Origin: Hellea sp965224755
Lineage (GTDB): Bacteria > Pseudomonadota > Alphaproteobacteria > Caulobacterales > Maricaulaceae
Length of the DNA: 64,000 nt
NCBI GenBank assembly: GCA_965224755.1
Contig: OZ245061.1
Location: 1,364,001-1,428,000, forward strand
Direction: 5' to 3'
The notes below the pieces were generated by a model, which saw only the letters and a list, made by a program, of their open reading frames with translations, ran no database searches and was not told where the DNA came from. Positions 46,370 to 54,948 of this stretch are shown piece after piece (positions within the stretch are counted from its first letter, which is position 1; every line of letters begins with the position of its first letter). The position numbers and the translations under genes are program-made.

Positions 46370-47236
46370 ATGACTACGGCTTATCACCACGCGCAAGATG
46401 TTCTGGCCTTTGCCAATGACGCTTATGTCGATGGCGAAGACTGCGCGCTGGTTTGCGTGGCCGATATCAATGGCGGCGCGATGCGGGCGAGGGGGGCGCT
46501 CATGGCGGTGCGGGCTTCTGGCGCGGTGGCTGGTTATATCTCCAATGGCTGTATTGACGCGGATATCATTGCGCAGGCGCTAGCGGCGATGTCCGCGAAG
46601 GAAAACCGGGCCCTGCGTTACGGTGAGGGCTCGCCCTATAAAGACTTGAAACTCCCCTGCGGTGGTTCGATTGATTTATGTGTTGTGGCCCGGCCTGACA
46701 AAGACGCGGTTAAGGCGGCTTTGCGTAAGTTAACGGCGCGCAAAAAAACCGATCTTGATTTTGGCGATTTTCGGATGAGTTATATGCCGCGATTGCGTCT
46801 GCGTATTGCCGGACGCGGCGCGGCCATGACGGCCTTGGCCTCGCAGGCTCTGGGGACGGGATTTGACGTTATCTTACAATCCCCCGAGGTGGATATGAAA
46901 ACCAATCTGCCTGTAACGCATTTTGATCATTTAACAGATCCGTCTCATGTTCCGCCCTCCGGCGACGATGCTTGGACAGCTCTGGTTCTTATGTTTCATG
47001 ACCATAGTTGGGAGGAAGCATTGCTCCTGCAAGCGCTGGACGGCCCGGCCTTTTATATTGGCGCGATGGGGAGCCGCAAGACCCATGCAAACCGCCGTGA
47101 ATTTCTAAGCGCCGACCAGGTTGCAAATGTGCGCGGCCCCATCGGGCTCATCCCGTCTCTGCGCGATGCCAATCTTTTAGCTCTGTCTACATTGGCTGAA
47201 ATCGTTAGCGTCGCGCAAGAAAAGGGGCGGCTATGA
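46370..47236 (+). CDS. XdhC/CoxI-family molybdenum-enzyme maturation protein
   Basis: This is a chaperone that hands molybdenum cofactor to enzymes of the xanthine dehydrogenase family. The N-terminal XdhC/CoxI domain holds ALVCVADINGGAMRARGALM and AGYISNGCIDADI; the C-terminal Rossmann part has RLRIAGRGAAM, the conserved LMFHDHSWEE, and FYIGAMGSRKTHANRR. I chose the ATG at 46370, which puts the first motif about 25 residues in, as in relatives. A TTG at 46310 would add 20 residues. No molybdoenzyme gene is in the window. Four bases overlap the next gene. Confidence 0.85.
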   Translation: MTTAYHHAQDVLAFANDAYVDGEDCALVCVADINGGAMRARGALMAVRASGAVAGYISNGCIDADIIAQALAAMSAKENRALRYGEGSPYKDLKLPCGGSIDLCVVARPDKDAVKAALRKLTARKKTDLDFGDFRMSYMPRLRLRIAGRGAAMTALASQALGTGFDVILQSPEVDMKTNLPVTHFDHLTDPSHVPPSGDDAWTALVLMFHDHSWEEALLLQALDGPAFYIGAMGSRKTHANRREFLSADQVANVRGPIGLIPSLRDANLLALSTLAEIVSVAQEKGRL

Positions 47237-47802
47237 CGGCGCTTATTTTGCTGGCGGCAGGCATGTCAGAACGCTTTGGGGACGAAGACAAGTTACTTGC
47301 CAAGCTGAACGGAAAACCCATCATTGAACATGTGATAGATGCCGCAGAAGGAATTAATTACAGGCATCGTTTGGCTGTCGTTTCTAAAAGCCATGCCATT
47401 GAAAATATATGTAAATCAAATGGTTATGACATCATCTTGAATGATAATCCGGAGCTAGGGCAAGGGCGTTCCATCGCTTTGGGAGCAAAGCAGGCGATGA
47501 AATTGGACGAGACGTCTATCTGCATTCTGCTCGGCGATATGCCGTTTATATCTGCGAAGCATTTAGAGCGGCTTCTTATGGCAAGCCAAAAATCAGATTG
47601 TGTCTTTAGTACCAGCGCAGGCGTGCGGTTGCCGCCGACTATGTTTTCTGGTCAGGCCCTAAAACGGCTTACGTCGCTCAATTCAGGCGCGGGCGCAAAG
47701 TCTATATTTTCCTCTACAGAGTGCGCGGAAATTGCTTTGCCTTCACATCAAGCGCAAGATATTGATACGCAGATTGAACTGCGTAATATGGAAACGCTAT
47801 GA
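47233..47802 (+). CDS. MocA/MobA-like molybdenum cofactor nucleotidyltransferase
   Basis: This NTP-transferase fold protein is likely to attach CMP (or GMP) to the cofactor. LILLAAGMSERFGDEDKLLA (residues 4-23) is the nucleotide-binding loop, and LLGDMPFIS holds the metal-binding Asp. The sequence is closer to MocA, the cytidylyltransferase that serves xanthine dehydrogenase-type enzymes, and this agrees with the preceding XdhC-like gene. The 189 residues are normal. The DNA is richer in A+T than the neighbours. It overlaps both neighbours by four bases. Confidence 0.85.
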   Translation: MTALILLAAGMSERFGDEDKLLAKLNGKPIIEHVIDAAEGINYRHRLAVVSKSHAIENICKSNGYDIILNDNPELGQGRSIALGAKQAMKLDETSICILLGDMPFISAKHLERLLMASQKSDCVFSTSAGVRLPPTMFSGQALKRLTSLNSGAGAKSIFSSTECAEIALPSHQAQDIDTQIELRNMETL

Positions 47803-48044
47803 TGGATATTTTATTTTTTGGACGGCTTAGCGATGTGTCAAAACCGCTCTCCATAGAGCGCCCCGCAGGCGTGACAGATATAGAGACTTTGAAACACTGG
47901 CTTGGGCAGGAAAACGAGGTTCTCATCAAAGCGCTTGGCAAAACGGGCGTGCGGGTTGCCGTCAATAAAGCTATCGTCTCTGAAAATGTGCCGCTTAGAG
48001 GCGACGAAGAAATCGCCTTTATGTCAGTGCTGAGCGGGGGATGA
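47799..48044 (+). CDS. moaD: Molybdopterin synthase small subunit MoaD
   Basis: A ubiquitin-fold sulfur carrier of 81 residues ends in SVLSGG, the double Gly that is thiocarboxylated. It forms molybdopterin synthase with MoaE, coded next. The ATG overlaps the preceding stop by four bases, and moaE starts one base after its TGA. Confidence 0.92.
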   Translation: MMDILFFGRLSDVSKPLSIERPAGVTDIETLKHWLGQENEVLIKALGKTGVRVAVNKAIVSENVPLRGDEEIAFMSVLSGG

Positions 48045-48045
48045 G

Positions 48046-48495
48046 GTGAGCTATCCGCAAATTCATATCACAGATAAGCTCTTCGACCCCGAAGCGGCTC
48101 ATCGTGAATTCCGTGAAGCGCTCGAAGATACAGGCGCGATTGTTACTTTTACGGGCGTCGTTCGCGGCGAGGATACTGAGACGCTTACGCTGTCGCATTA
48201 TCCCGGCTTTACCGAAGCTGAAATCGCCCGCATCGGAGACGAGGCCTCAAAGCGCTGGTCACTGACAGGCTGGCAGATTATTCACCGTATTGGCGAAATG
48301 ACCCCGCGTGAGCCAATTGTCTTCGTCGCGACAGCCAGCACCCATCGCCGCGCGGCTTTTGAAGCAGCAGACTTTTTGATGGATTACCTCAAATCCGAAG
48401 CCCCGTTCTGGAAACAGGAGGAGCGCGGAGGCGAAACGCACTGGATTGAACCTCGCGAGGCAGATTATGCTGATAAAAAAAGATGGAGCCAATAA
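48046..48495 (+). CDS. moaE: Molybdopterin synthase large subunit MoaE
   Basis: This catalytic subunit converts cPMP to molybdopterin with sulfur from MoaD. FTGVVRGEDTETLTLSHYPG (residues 35-54), FVATASTHRRAAFEA and the active-site Lys in LKSEAPFWKQEE are all present. It starts with GTG one base after moaD. The 149 residues are typical. Its TAA overlaps the moaB ATG. Confidence 0.93.
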   Translation: MSYPQIHITDKLFDPEAAHREFREALEDTGAIVTFTGVVRGEDTETLTLSHYPGFTEAEIARIGDEASKRWSLTGWQIIHRIGEMTPREPIVFVATASTHRRAAFEAADFLMDYLKSEAPFWKQEERGGETHWIEPREADYADKKRWSQ

Positions 48496-49025
48496 TGGCT
48501 GGTATTGATGAAACTCTGAGTTTTACGCCGCTTAGCCTTGCTGTGTTGACAGTTTCGGATACGCGCACCGCGAAGAATGACACATCGGGTGATATATTGC
48601 AGGCCCGGATAGAGGCGGCAGGTCATAATTGCGCCGCCCGGCAAATCGTGCGCGACACGATAGAGGGCGTCCGCAATCAAGTTCAAGGCTGGATTGATAA
48701 TCCTGATGTTGACGCCATTATCACAACGGGCGGGACGGGGCTGACAGGGCGGGATATTACCGTCGAGGCCGTTGCGCCGATGTTTGAAAAGACCATTGAC
48801 GGGTTCTCCGTGATTTTTCATCAAGAGAGTTTCAAAACCGTCGGCCTTTCGACTTTGCAATCGCGCGCTTGCGCGGGGCTGACAAAAGGCACACTGATTT
48901 TCTGCCTGCCCGGCTCGAACGGGGCGGTGAAAGATGGTTGGGATAAGGTGATAGAATCGCAGCTCGACTCGCGCCATCGGCCCTGTAATCTCGTCGACCT
49001 TATCCCGCGTTTTATGGAGACATAA
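48495..49025 (+). CDS. moaB: Molybdenum cofactor biosynthesis protein MoaB
   Basis: This is a MoaB/Mog-type molybdopterin adenylyltransferase fold: LAVLTVSDTRTAKNDTSG at the N-terminus, ITTGGTGLTGRD (residues 75-86) and FCLPGSNGAV. I chose the ATG at 48495, which has GGAG six bases upstream and overlaps the moaE stop; an ATG at 48483 would add MEPI. Whether it adenylylates molybdopterin (Mog role) is likely, since no separate mog is seen. Confidence 0.9.
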   Translation: MAGIDETLSFTPLSLAVLTVSDTRTAKNDTSGDILQARIEAAGHNCAARQIVRDTIEGVRNQVQGWIDNPDVDAIITTGGTGLTGRDITVEAVAPMFEKTIDGFSVIFHQESFKTVGLSTLQSRACAGLTKGTLIFCLPGSNGAVKDGWDKVIESQLDSRHRPCNLVDLIPRFMET

Positions 49026-49505
49026 GTGGTTGATCTTACCCATTTCGATAAAGACGGACGGCCCAATATGGTCGATGTCGGCGACAAAGCCGTCACCTCC
49101 CGCCGCGCCGTGGCGAGCGGGCAGGTGGTTATGGCTGCCGAAACGCTGGCCCATATCAAGGATAATAAAAAAGGCGATGTCATCACAATCGCCGAACTGG
49201 CCGGGATTATGGGAGCGAAACGCACGAGCGATATCATCCCGCTCTGCCATCCCCTGCCGCTGTCCAAAGTCAGCGTTAAAATCACGGTGGACGAGAGCCT
49301 TCCCGGCTTGAAAATCACGGCCGAAACCAAAACCACAGGGCAAACAGGCGTCGAGATGGAAGCGCTCACGGCGGTCAGCACGGCAGGCCTGACTATCTAC
49401 GACATGCTAAAAGCCGCCGATAAACATATGGTCATCAGCGAGATAAAGCTGGAAGCAAAATCCGGAGGCCGTACAGGCGATTGGACGCGCGGCCAGACTG
49501 AATAA
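49026..49505 (+). CDS. moaC: Cyclic pyranopterin monophosphate synthase MoaC
   Basis: This enzyme works in the first step of molybdenum cofactor synthesis, after MoaA. LTHFDKDGRPNMVDVGDKAVT (first residues) and PLCHPLPLSKV, VEMEALTAVSTAGLTIYDM and the catalytic Lys in AADKHMVI are conserved. It starts with GTG immediately after the moaB stop. moaA is absent from this cluster and must be elsewhere. Confidence 0.93.
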   Translation: MVDLTHFDKDGRPNMVDVGDKAVTSRRAVASGQVVMAAETLAHIKDNKKGDVITIAELAGIMGAKRTSDIIPLCHPLPLSKVSVKITVDESLPGLKITAETKTTGQTGVEMEALTAVSTAGLTIYDMLKAADKHMVISEIKLEAKSGGRTGDWTRGQTE

Positions 49506-49680
49506 ATAGCTATGCTGTCACTACGCCTCGCCTGCCGAAGCTGATCAGGTCTGTGCAAAGTATTTATGAGCGCGCCAATGAAGATTACTTGTGTATTCGG
49601 CGAGGTGAGGATTGAATGGTTAGGCGTGGCTGACGAAAGCGTCGATATTCACCAGATTTAAGTGTGGGATCGCCCGCATT

Positions 49681-50598
49681 TCACGCAGCACTAAGCTCGC
49701 TTACCCACTCTATAATATCCGGCAATATGGTTTCAACATGCTCGGTAAGGATAAAATGGCTTAGGCCCTCGTAAATTTTCATAGACTTTTTACATGTCAG
49801 TCGGCCAAACAGATTTTCCATAAAGGCTTGCGGAAAGATTTTATCTTCATTGCCGTGCAGGAGTAAAATCGGGGTTTTTATATCTTCTACCGGACGTTCC
49901 AGCTTGGCCGTTGTCAGCGAGGCCAGCGCTTTTAGCCTTATGACTTTTAGCGTCAGAGGATCTGCCGCCATACGGTCTTTAACATCCTGATTGCCGCGGC
50001 TGAGCAGAGCATAATAACGGGCGATATTTATCTTCATTTCAGGCGCAATTTTGGCAAGGCCTAAAGTAATCGGCCGCAGAATTTTGGTAATCACCGGATG
50101 GTCGGTCAGGTCAAAATTTCCGGGATCGGCAAGATCGGCTGCGTTATGACAGATAGCGCCGGCTAGATTTGCATCTGTAGCCGCGGTGTAAAAGGCCGCA
50201 ATGCCGCCTTGGCTGGATCCCGAAATAAAGACGGGGCCGCCAAATCTTTTATGGGCATAATCAATAGCGGCGTGGGCATCGCTCACAAGTTCAGGCATCG
50301 TATAGCTGCCTCGCGCGCCTTCGCTACGGCCATGACCGCGCGGGTCAAAACTTACAACATTATAACCGCTATCGCCCAGCGCCGCCAAAAAATTTCCAAA
50401 TGTCAAGCCATAGACACTTGTGCCCGGAATAAAGACGATTGTTGGTGCGTTCTTGCCAGCATCAATGACGTCCATATGCAAACGGTTACCATCATTATTA
50501 ATGCTGGCGATTTCAAAACGGTCAAATTCTACATCGGCTCCGCGGCGCTCCATAGTGGTTTTGAAATGTGCGCGTAAAATATCTTCCTGTTTGTCCAT
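49681..50598 (-). CDS. Alpha/beta hydrolase (lysophospholipase/aminopeptidase-like)
   Basis: A cytoplasmic serine hydrolase of 305 residues. The nucleophile Ser is in FISGSSQGGIA (GxSxG, near residue 125), the Asp in LLHGNEDKIFP and the His in GLSHFILTEH; the oxyanion region is FIPGTSVYG. DPRGHGRSEGARGSY is typical of the S33-like/monoacylglycerol-lipase group. The substrate is unknown. The gene stands alone. The 175 bases between moaC and its end show only a weak inverted repeat. Confidence 0.85.
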   Translation of the reverse strand: MDKQEDILRAHFKTTMERRGADVEFDRFEIASINNDGNRLHMDVIDAGKNAPTIVFIPGTSVYGLTFGNFLAALGDSGYNVVSFDPRGHGRSEGARGSYTMPELVSDAHAAIDYAHKRFGGPVFISGSSQGGIAAFYTAATDANLAGAICHNAADLADPGNFDLTDHPVITKILRPITLGLAKIAPEMKINIARYYALLSRGNQDVKDRMAADPLTLKVIRLKALASLTTAKLERPVEDIKTPILLLHGNEDKIFPQAFMENLFGRLTCKKSMKIYEGLSHFILTEHVETILPDIIEWVSELSAA

Positions 50599-50742
50599 AG
50601 GTATTGTGTTCTAATGATTAGTGTTGAGAACAATAGCTATCACGTAGAGGCTTTGCGTTCAATGCGGACTCTTTTATAGGGTATAACGGCTATATATGAT
50701 GTGAGTTGTTATTTGGCTGGCTTGGATTAGAGTGAGGCTAAT

Positions 50743-51606
50743 ATGTTTATAAAGACAAAGAATTTCTCCGCCTCTTCGCTTGACCATTTCCGTTTGTTAC
50801 AAAGACGTTCATTTCGCATTTTAGAAGATATGGCAGCATCTTTGAGGGAAGGGCAGACCGAGAAAGAAATCGCGCGGGCTTTGGTGCGGCGGTATAGAGA
50901 AGCCGGCGCGAAGTCTTTCTTTCATCTGCCTGTGGTCTTATTCGGCGATAGAACGGCGCTTCCCGGCCATTGGACGATAGGGCATTTCTTTCCAAAATCC
51001 CGCAAATTGCAAAAGGGAGATAGCGTTATATTGGACGCCGCGCCGCTGTTTAAGGGCTATCTTGTCGATACCTCTTATTCCTTCTGTTTTGGCGAAAACC
51101 CGGCCCATGCAAAAATGATGACAGATTTGGCAAAATTTCGGGCTGGCGTCTGCGACGCCGTAAATGCGGGGGAGAGCTTTAAATCCATTGCCGACAATGT
51201 TGCCGCCGATATTCGCAAAATGGGCTATGAACCCGTCCACACCAAACACCCCGGCGAAGTCTTGGGCCACCGTAGCGTTAAAACGGCTAATCTGCCGTTT
51301 AAATGGCGGCTGCGCGGCTCGGACGCGCTCTCTTTGGGCTGGTTTATATTAAAAGGAAAAGCGGTCAGTGCAGGCCTCGCTAAAAGCGCGCCAACTTGGA
51401 ATGAGAGCGAGCAGTCCAACCACGCGCCGCATGACGGCTTGTGGCTGGTTGAACCCCATGCGGGCAAGGGGCCTGTCGGCGCGAAATGGGAAGAAATTTT
51501 GGTTATCCATAAAGGCTGCGCTTGGTGGCTGGACGAAACTCCGCCCCACGTCCGGCAATGGGCGCAGATTAAAAACAATACCGGCTATGGCCCGCAACAT
51601 TCCTGA
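50743..51606 (+). CDS. M24-family metallopeptidase-like protein (creatinase/aminopeptidase fold)
   Basis: A pita-bread-fold protein of 287 residues. The five metal ligands of the M24 family can be placed: Asp in VILDAAPL and VDTSYSF, His in PGEVLGHRSV or the nearby KHPG, Glu in LWLVEPHAG, Glu in AKWEEILVI. It could be an aminopeptidase or prolidase-like enzyme, or a non-peptidase relative. The ribosome site is GTGAGG before the ATG. It may share a transcript with the GST gene 19 bases later. Confidence 0.78.
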   Translation: MFIKTKNFSASSLDHFRLLQRRSFRILEDMAASLREGQTEKEIARALVRRYREAGAKSFFHLPVVLFGDRTALPGHWTIGHFFPKSRKLQKGDSVILDAAPLFKGYLVDTSYSFCFGENPAHAKMMTDLAKFRAGVCDAVNAGESFKSIADNVAADIRKMGYEPVHTKHPGEVLGHRSVKTANLPFKWRLRGSDALSLGWFILKGKAVSAGLAKSAPTWNESEQSNHAPHDGLWLVEPHAGKGPVGAKWEEILVIHKGCAWWLDETPPHVRQWAQIKNNTGYGPQHS

Positions 51607-51624
51607 AAAAGTAAAGATATCATT

Positions 51625-52260
51625 ATGACGCTAACAGAGCCTAGCCCCCGGCTAAAAGTCTATCACCTGCCGCGCTCGCGTTCACTCCGTGTGCTTTGGC
51701 TGCTCGAAGAACTCGGCCTTAAATATGAGGTCGAGAGCCTTGACTATATTCCCGGTAAATTTGGCGGTGATGACTATACAAAAATTCATCCCTTAAACAA
51801 AATACCGGCCTTTAATGACGGCGATATGACCATGTTTGAGAGCGTCGCCATAATGCAATATATCTTAGATAAATATGGCAAGGGCGCTTTAAAACCGGCG
51901 ATTGATGATCCGGAATATGGCCCTTATTTACAATGGCTGCATTACGGGGAAAGCACGCTCGCGCCTATCATAGCGGCGCTGATGTTTCAGCGCGTTATGC
52001 TCCCCGAAGACCAGCACAGCGCCGCAACAGATAAATGGGCGCAAAAAGAACTGGTCAAAGTCTTGAGCCTTTTGGAAACCCAGCTTGGCGATCATGATTA
52101 CATCCTGAAATCCGGTTTTTCCGCCGCTGATATTTCTGTCGGCTATTGCTTGCTTCTCATTCGGCTCGTCAAAGCCCATGACCAAATCACAGACCGCATC
52201 CAAGACTATTGGGAGGCGCTGACCGACAGAGACGCTTGGGGCATCATATCTAAAATTTAG
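51625..52260 (+). CDS. Glutathione S-transferase family protein
   Basis: The N-terminal thioredoxin-like domain has LKVYHLPRSRSLRVLWLLEE (residues 10-29) and KIPAFNDGDMTMFESVAIMQY, which binds glutathione through the Pro and Glu-Ser. The C-terminal helical domain has FSAADISVGY, the usual N-capping box. The length is 211 residues. Substrates are unknown. It lies close behind the M24 gene. Confidence 0.9.
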   Translation: MTLTEPSPRLKVYHLPRSRSLRVLWLLEELGLKYEVESLDYIPGKFGGDDYTKIHPLNKIPAFNDGDMTMFESVAIMQYILDKYGKGALKPAIDDPEYGPYLQWLHYGESTLAPIIAALMFQRVMLPEDQHSAATDKWAQKELVKVLSLLETQLGDHDYILKSGFSAADISVGYCLLLIRLVKAHDQITDRIQDYWEALTDRDAWGIISKI

Positions 52261-52325
52261 TCTTCGCCTTATTTACAATGCGAGCCATGCTTGCAGAACG
52301 GCTCTTTTTCCTCGTAATATCTTTT

Positions 52326-52745
52326 ATGCTTGTGATTACGCCCCGTCTGTCTATTCCGCTCTCCGAGATTGAGATGAGCGCTATCCGGTCTCAGGGGCCG
52401 GGCGGGCAGAATGTCAATAAAGTTGCCTCTGCCATTCATTTACGCTTTGATGTCAAGGCCTCGTCTTTATCGGACGTGCAGAAAGAGCGGGTTTTGGCGT
52501 ATCGCGATAAGCGGATTACGGCTGGCGGCTTAATCGTCATTAAGGCACAAAATCACCGCACGCAGGAGCGTAATAAGGCGGAAGCTTTAGAGCGTTTGGC
52601 GGCTTTGTTGAAGGACGCGCTGCATGTGCCAAAATATCGCCGCCCTTCGCGGCCAAGCCACGGCGCGATCAAAAGACGGCTTAAGAAGAAAGCCGAGCGC
52701 AGCGGCATAAAATCCTTACGCGGCAAGGTTCGGGATTTTGACTGA
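52326..52745 (+). CDS. arfB: ArfB-type ribosome-rescue peptidyl-tRNA hydrolase
   Basis: A small release-factor-like protein that frees stalled ribosomes. IRSQGPGGQNVNKVASA (GGQ motif near residue 24) is the catalytic loop, and the C-terminal tail is highly basic (PSHGAIKRRLKKKAERSG), which enters the mRNA channel. I chose the ATG at 52326 because relatives start about ten residues before the ISIP-like strand (LSIPLSEIE here). Starts at 52278 or 52287 would add a hydrophobic stretch not found in the family. No clear ribosome site supports any of them. Confidence 0.85.
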   Translation: MLVITPRLSIPLSEIEMSAIRSQGPGGQNVNKVASAIHLRFDVKASSLSDVQKERVLAYRDKRITAGGLIVIKAQNHRTQERNKAEALERLAALLKDALHVPKYRRPSRPSHGAIKRRLKKKAERSGIKSLRGKVRDFD

Positions 52746-52818
52746 CTTTTCTAGGGTTTTGGCATATATAAAGGGCTTGTCGCGGCCCTGATATTCGGCT
52801 ACATGCGCCTCAAATTAG

Positions 52819-52845
52819 CGGCTTGGATTATCAAAGCCGTTTTAT
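52819..52845 (+). promoter_or_regulatory. Terminator-like hairpin in the rpmF leader
   Basis: CGGCTT (52819-52824) pairs with AAGCCG (52834-52839) and is followed by TTTTAT, 20 bases before the ribosome site of rpmF. A second, GGGC/GCCC, hairpin lies near 52772-52787. It may end upstream transcripts or act as an attenuator for the L32 gene. Confidence 0.4.
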
Positions 52846-52866
52846 CATTGTTAAATGGAGGCCCCG

Positions 52867-53046
52867 ATGGCTGTCCCAAAGAGTAAAATTTCCAATTCAC
52901 GCCGCGGCATGCGCCGCTCGCATGATAAGCTGTCAGCTGTCAACTATGTCGAAGACAAAGACAGCGGCGAATTGCGCCGTCAACACCACATAGACCTGAA
53001 ATCAGGCATGTATCGTGGCCGTCAGGTGCTAACGCCTAAAGACTAA
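52867..53046 (+). CDS. rpmF: 50S ribosomal protein L32
   Basis: A 59-residue basic protein of the large ribosomal subunit. MAVPKSKISNSRRGMRRSHD is the alphaproteobacterial L32 start; HHIDLKSGMYRGRQVL follows. I chose the ATG at 52867, with GGAGG five bases upstream. It lacks the zinc Cys residues of some L32 forms, as is normal in this group. Confidence 0.97.
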   Translation: MAVPKSKISNSRRGMRRSHDKLSAVNYVEDKDSGELRRQHHIDLKSGMYRGRQVLTPKD

Positions 53047-53069
53047 ACGCCAGACTATAAGGATATTCC

Positions 53070-54347
53070 ATGGTCGAGATTGACGAAATTTTCGCCCGGG
53101 AAATCCTGGATAGCCGGGGAAACCCTACATTAGAAGTCGATATAAGCCTCTCGGACGGGGCTTTTGGACGTGCGGCTGTGCCGAGCGGAGCCTCGACGGG
53201 CAGGCACGAAGCCGTTGAACTGCGCGACGGCGATAAAAAACGCTATGGCGGCAAGGGCGTGCTCAAGGCCGTGCAAAACGTCAATACCGAAATCGCCGAT
53301 ACGCTTTACGGCCTAGACGCCGAAAACCAACGCGGTATCGACCAAATCCTGATTGAACTGGACGGGACTGAGAACAAAGCCCGCCTCGGCGCTAATGCCA
53401 TGCTGGGCGTCTCGCTGGCTCTGGCCAAAGCTGCCGCCAATTCCATGGAAACGCCGCTTTACCGCTATGTCGGCGGGGCCAATGCCCGTATCTTGCCTGT
53501 GCCGATGATGAATATCATCAATGGGGGCGAACATGCGGATAATCCCATTGATGTGCAGGAATTTATGGTCATGCCTGTCGGCGCGGAGAGTTTCAAAGAA
53601 GCTCTGCGCTGCGGGGCCGAGATATTCCACGCGCTGAAAGCCAAGTTAAAAGCCGATGGTCATAATACCAATGTCGGCGATGAGGGTGGTTTTGCGCCCA
53701 ATCTGGACGGCTCTGAACATGCGTTGGATTATATTATGAGCGCGGTCGAAGCGGCAGGTTATAAACCAGGCAAAGATGTCTACCTGGCGATGGATGTGGC
53801 CGCGACAGAGTTTTATGATGGCACTAGCTACAATCTGAAGGGCGAAGGCAAAAGCCTGACGTCGCCGCAAATGGTGGATTACCTCGCGGATTTGGCCGCG
53901 AATTATCCGATTATCTCTATCGAAGACGGTATGAGCGAAGATGATTGGGACGGATGGGTCGCTCTCAATGCTAAAATCGGCGATACATGCCAGCTGGTCG
54001 GTGATGACCTCTTTGTCACTAATCCCAAGCGCCTGAAACGGGGCATTGAGGAAGAGGCCGCAAATTCCATCCTTATCAAGGTCAACCAAATCGGCACCCT
54101 CTCAGAAACACTCGACGCCGTGGATATGGCGCACCGGGCAGGTTTTACCGCCGTGATGAGCCACCGCTCGGGCGAAACGGCGGATCACACCATTGCAGAC
54201 CTTGCTGTGGCAACAAATTGCGGACAAATCAAAACCGGCTCGCTCGCGCGGTCGGATCGCCTCGCCAAATATAACCAGCTCTTGCGCATTGAAGAACAAC
54301 TCGGCGAAATGGCGCAATATGCCGGGCGATCTGTGTTGCCTTCATGA
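53070..54347 (+). CDS. eno: Enolase (2-phosphoglycerate dehydratase)
   Basis: This glycolytic enzyme makes phosphoenolpyruvate and is often a degradosome component. Signature regions are DSRGNPTLEVDISLSDG, PSGASTGRHEAVELRDGD, the metal ligands in AMDVAATEF, SIEDGMSEDDW and VGDDLFVTNP, the catalytic Lys in ILIKVNQIGTLSET, and MSHRSGETADHTIADLAVA. The 425 residues are typical. AAGGA stands before the ATG. It precedes the ftsB-like and pdh genes, a common alphaproteobacterial order, here interrupted by a palindromic element. Confidence 0.97.
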   Translation: MVEIDEIFAREILDSRGNPTLEVDISLSDGAFGRAAVPSGASTGRHEAVELRDGDKKRYGGKGVLKAVQNVNTEIADTLYGLDAENQRGIDQILIELDGTENKARLGANAMLGVSLALAKAAANSMETPLYRYVGGANARILPVPMMNIINGGEHADNPIDVQEFMVMPVGAESFKEALRCGAEIFHALKAKLKADGHNTNVGDEGGFAPNLDGSEHALDYIMSAVEAAGYKPGKDVYLAMDVAATEFYDGTSYNLKGEGKSLTSPQMVDYLADLAANYPIISIEDGMSEDDWDGWVALNAKIGDTCQLVGDDLFVTNPKRLKRGIEEEAANSILIKVNQIGTLSETLDAVDMAHRAGFTAVMSHRSGETADHTIADLAVATNCGQIKTGSLARSDRLAKYNQLLRIEEQLGEMAQYAGRSVLPS

Positions 54348-54349
54348 TT

Positions 54350-54492
54350 TGTCATTCCGAGGCTGCGCAGCAGAACCCGGAAGGTCGAGAGGTTGTGTGC
54401 TAAACGAGAGACTGCCCTCAAAGGCTCGACCTTCCGCATCTCCGGCCACGCCTTCCCCGCCTGCGCGGGGATGAACGGAGTGCGGAATGACA
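54350..54492 (+). repeat. Nested palindromic element, about 143 bp, between eno and the FtsB-like gene
   Basis: TGTCATTCCG at 54350-54359 and CGGAATGACA at 54483-54492 are perfect inverted ends. Inside, GGAAGGTCGAG (54379-54389) matches inverted CTCGACCTTCC (54425-54435), and a CCCGC/GCGGG-type hairpin lies near 54460. The structure looks like a small composite or MITE-like element. It codes for nothing recognisable. Confidence 0.75.
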
Positions 54493-54559
54493 GGAATGGA
54501 GGGGGCTACCTTATGGTAAAATTAACCCAATGCTAACCATGATTCGTACATAAACTCCC

Positions 54560-54868
54560 ATGGAACGCCTTCGTTATATTCGTAGTAAATGGCCGGTTTT
54601 CGCGCTGGTTACGCTCTATCTCTATCTCGCTTTTCATGCTCTTTCCGGCTCGCAGGGGGTTATGAGCTGGGTCGATTATGAGAGCGATATTTCGCGTCTT
54701 GAAACCCGTCTTGAAGCCGTCACGAAGCAGCGTGAAACCCTCGAAACCCATGCTGATTGCCTAAAAGCCTCTCAACTGAATTTGGACGTTCTCGATATAA
54801 AGTCACGCGAACTTCTATTTGTTTCATATCCGAAGGAAAATACGATTTGGCTTGACCAAAGTCCGTAA
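54560..54868 (+). CDS. FtsB/DivIC-like septum formation initiator
   Basis: A 102-residue protein with a short cytoplasmic start, one membrane helix (PVFALVTLYLYLAFHALSG, residues 12-30) and a periplasmic coiled coil (ISRLETRLEAVTKQRETLE). This is the architecture of FtsB, a divisome scaffold that binds FtsL and FtsQ. Position between enolase and pdhA is standard in alphaproteobacteria. Sequence signature is weak, so the family rests on layout and context. Confidence 0.85.
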   Translation: MERLRYIRSKWPVFALVTLYLYLAFHALSGSQGVMSWVDYESDISRLETRLEAVTKQRETLETHADCLKASQLNLDVLDIKSRELLFVSYPKENTIWLDQSP

Positions 54869-54948
54869 CAATCCTCATAAGAGACACAGATATTTCTGCG
54901 GCGCTGTGAAAATACTTCATATCCGAAACATATTGAGTGAGTTACTAT

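Noticed and set aside
49510..49620. Inverted repeat CCTCGCC...GGCGAGG in the gap after moaC
   Set aside because: The arms match imperfectly over a long spacer and no second copy was seen; I cannot tell it from chance.
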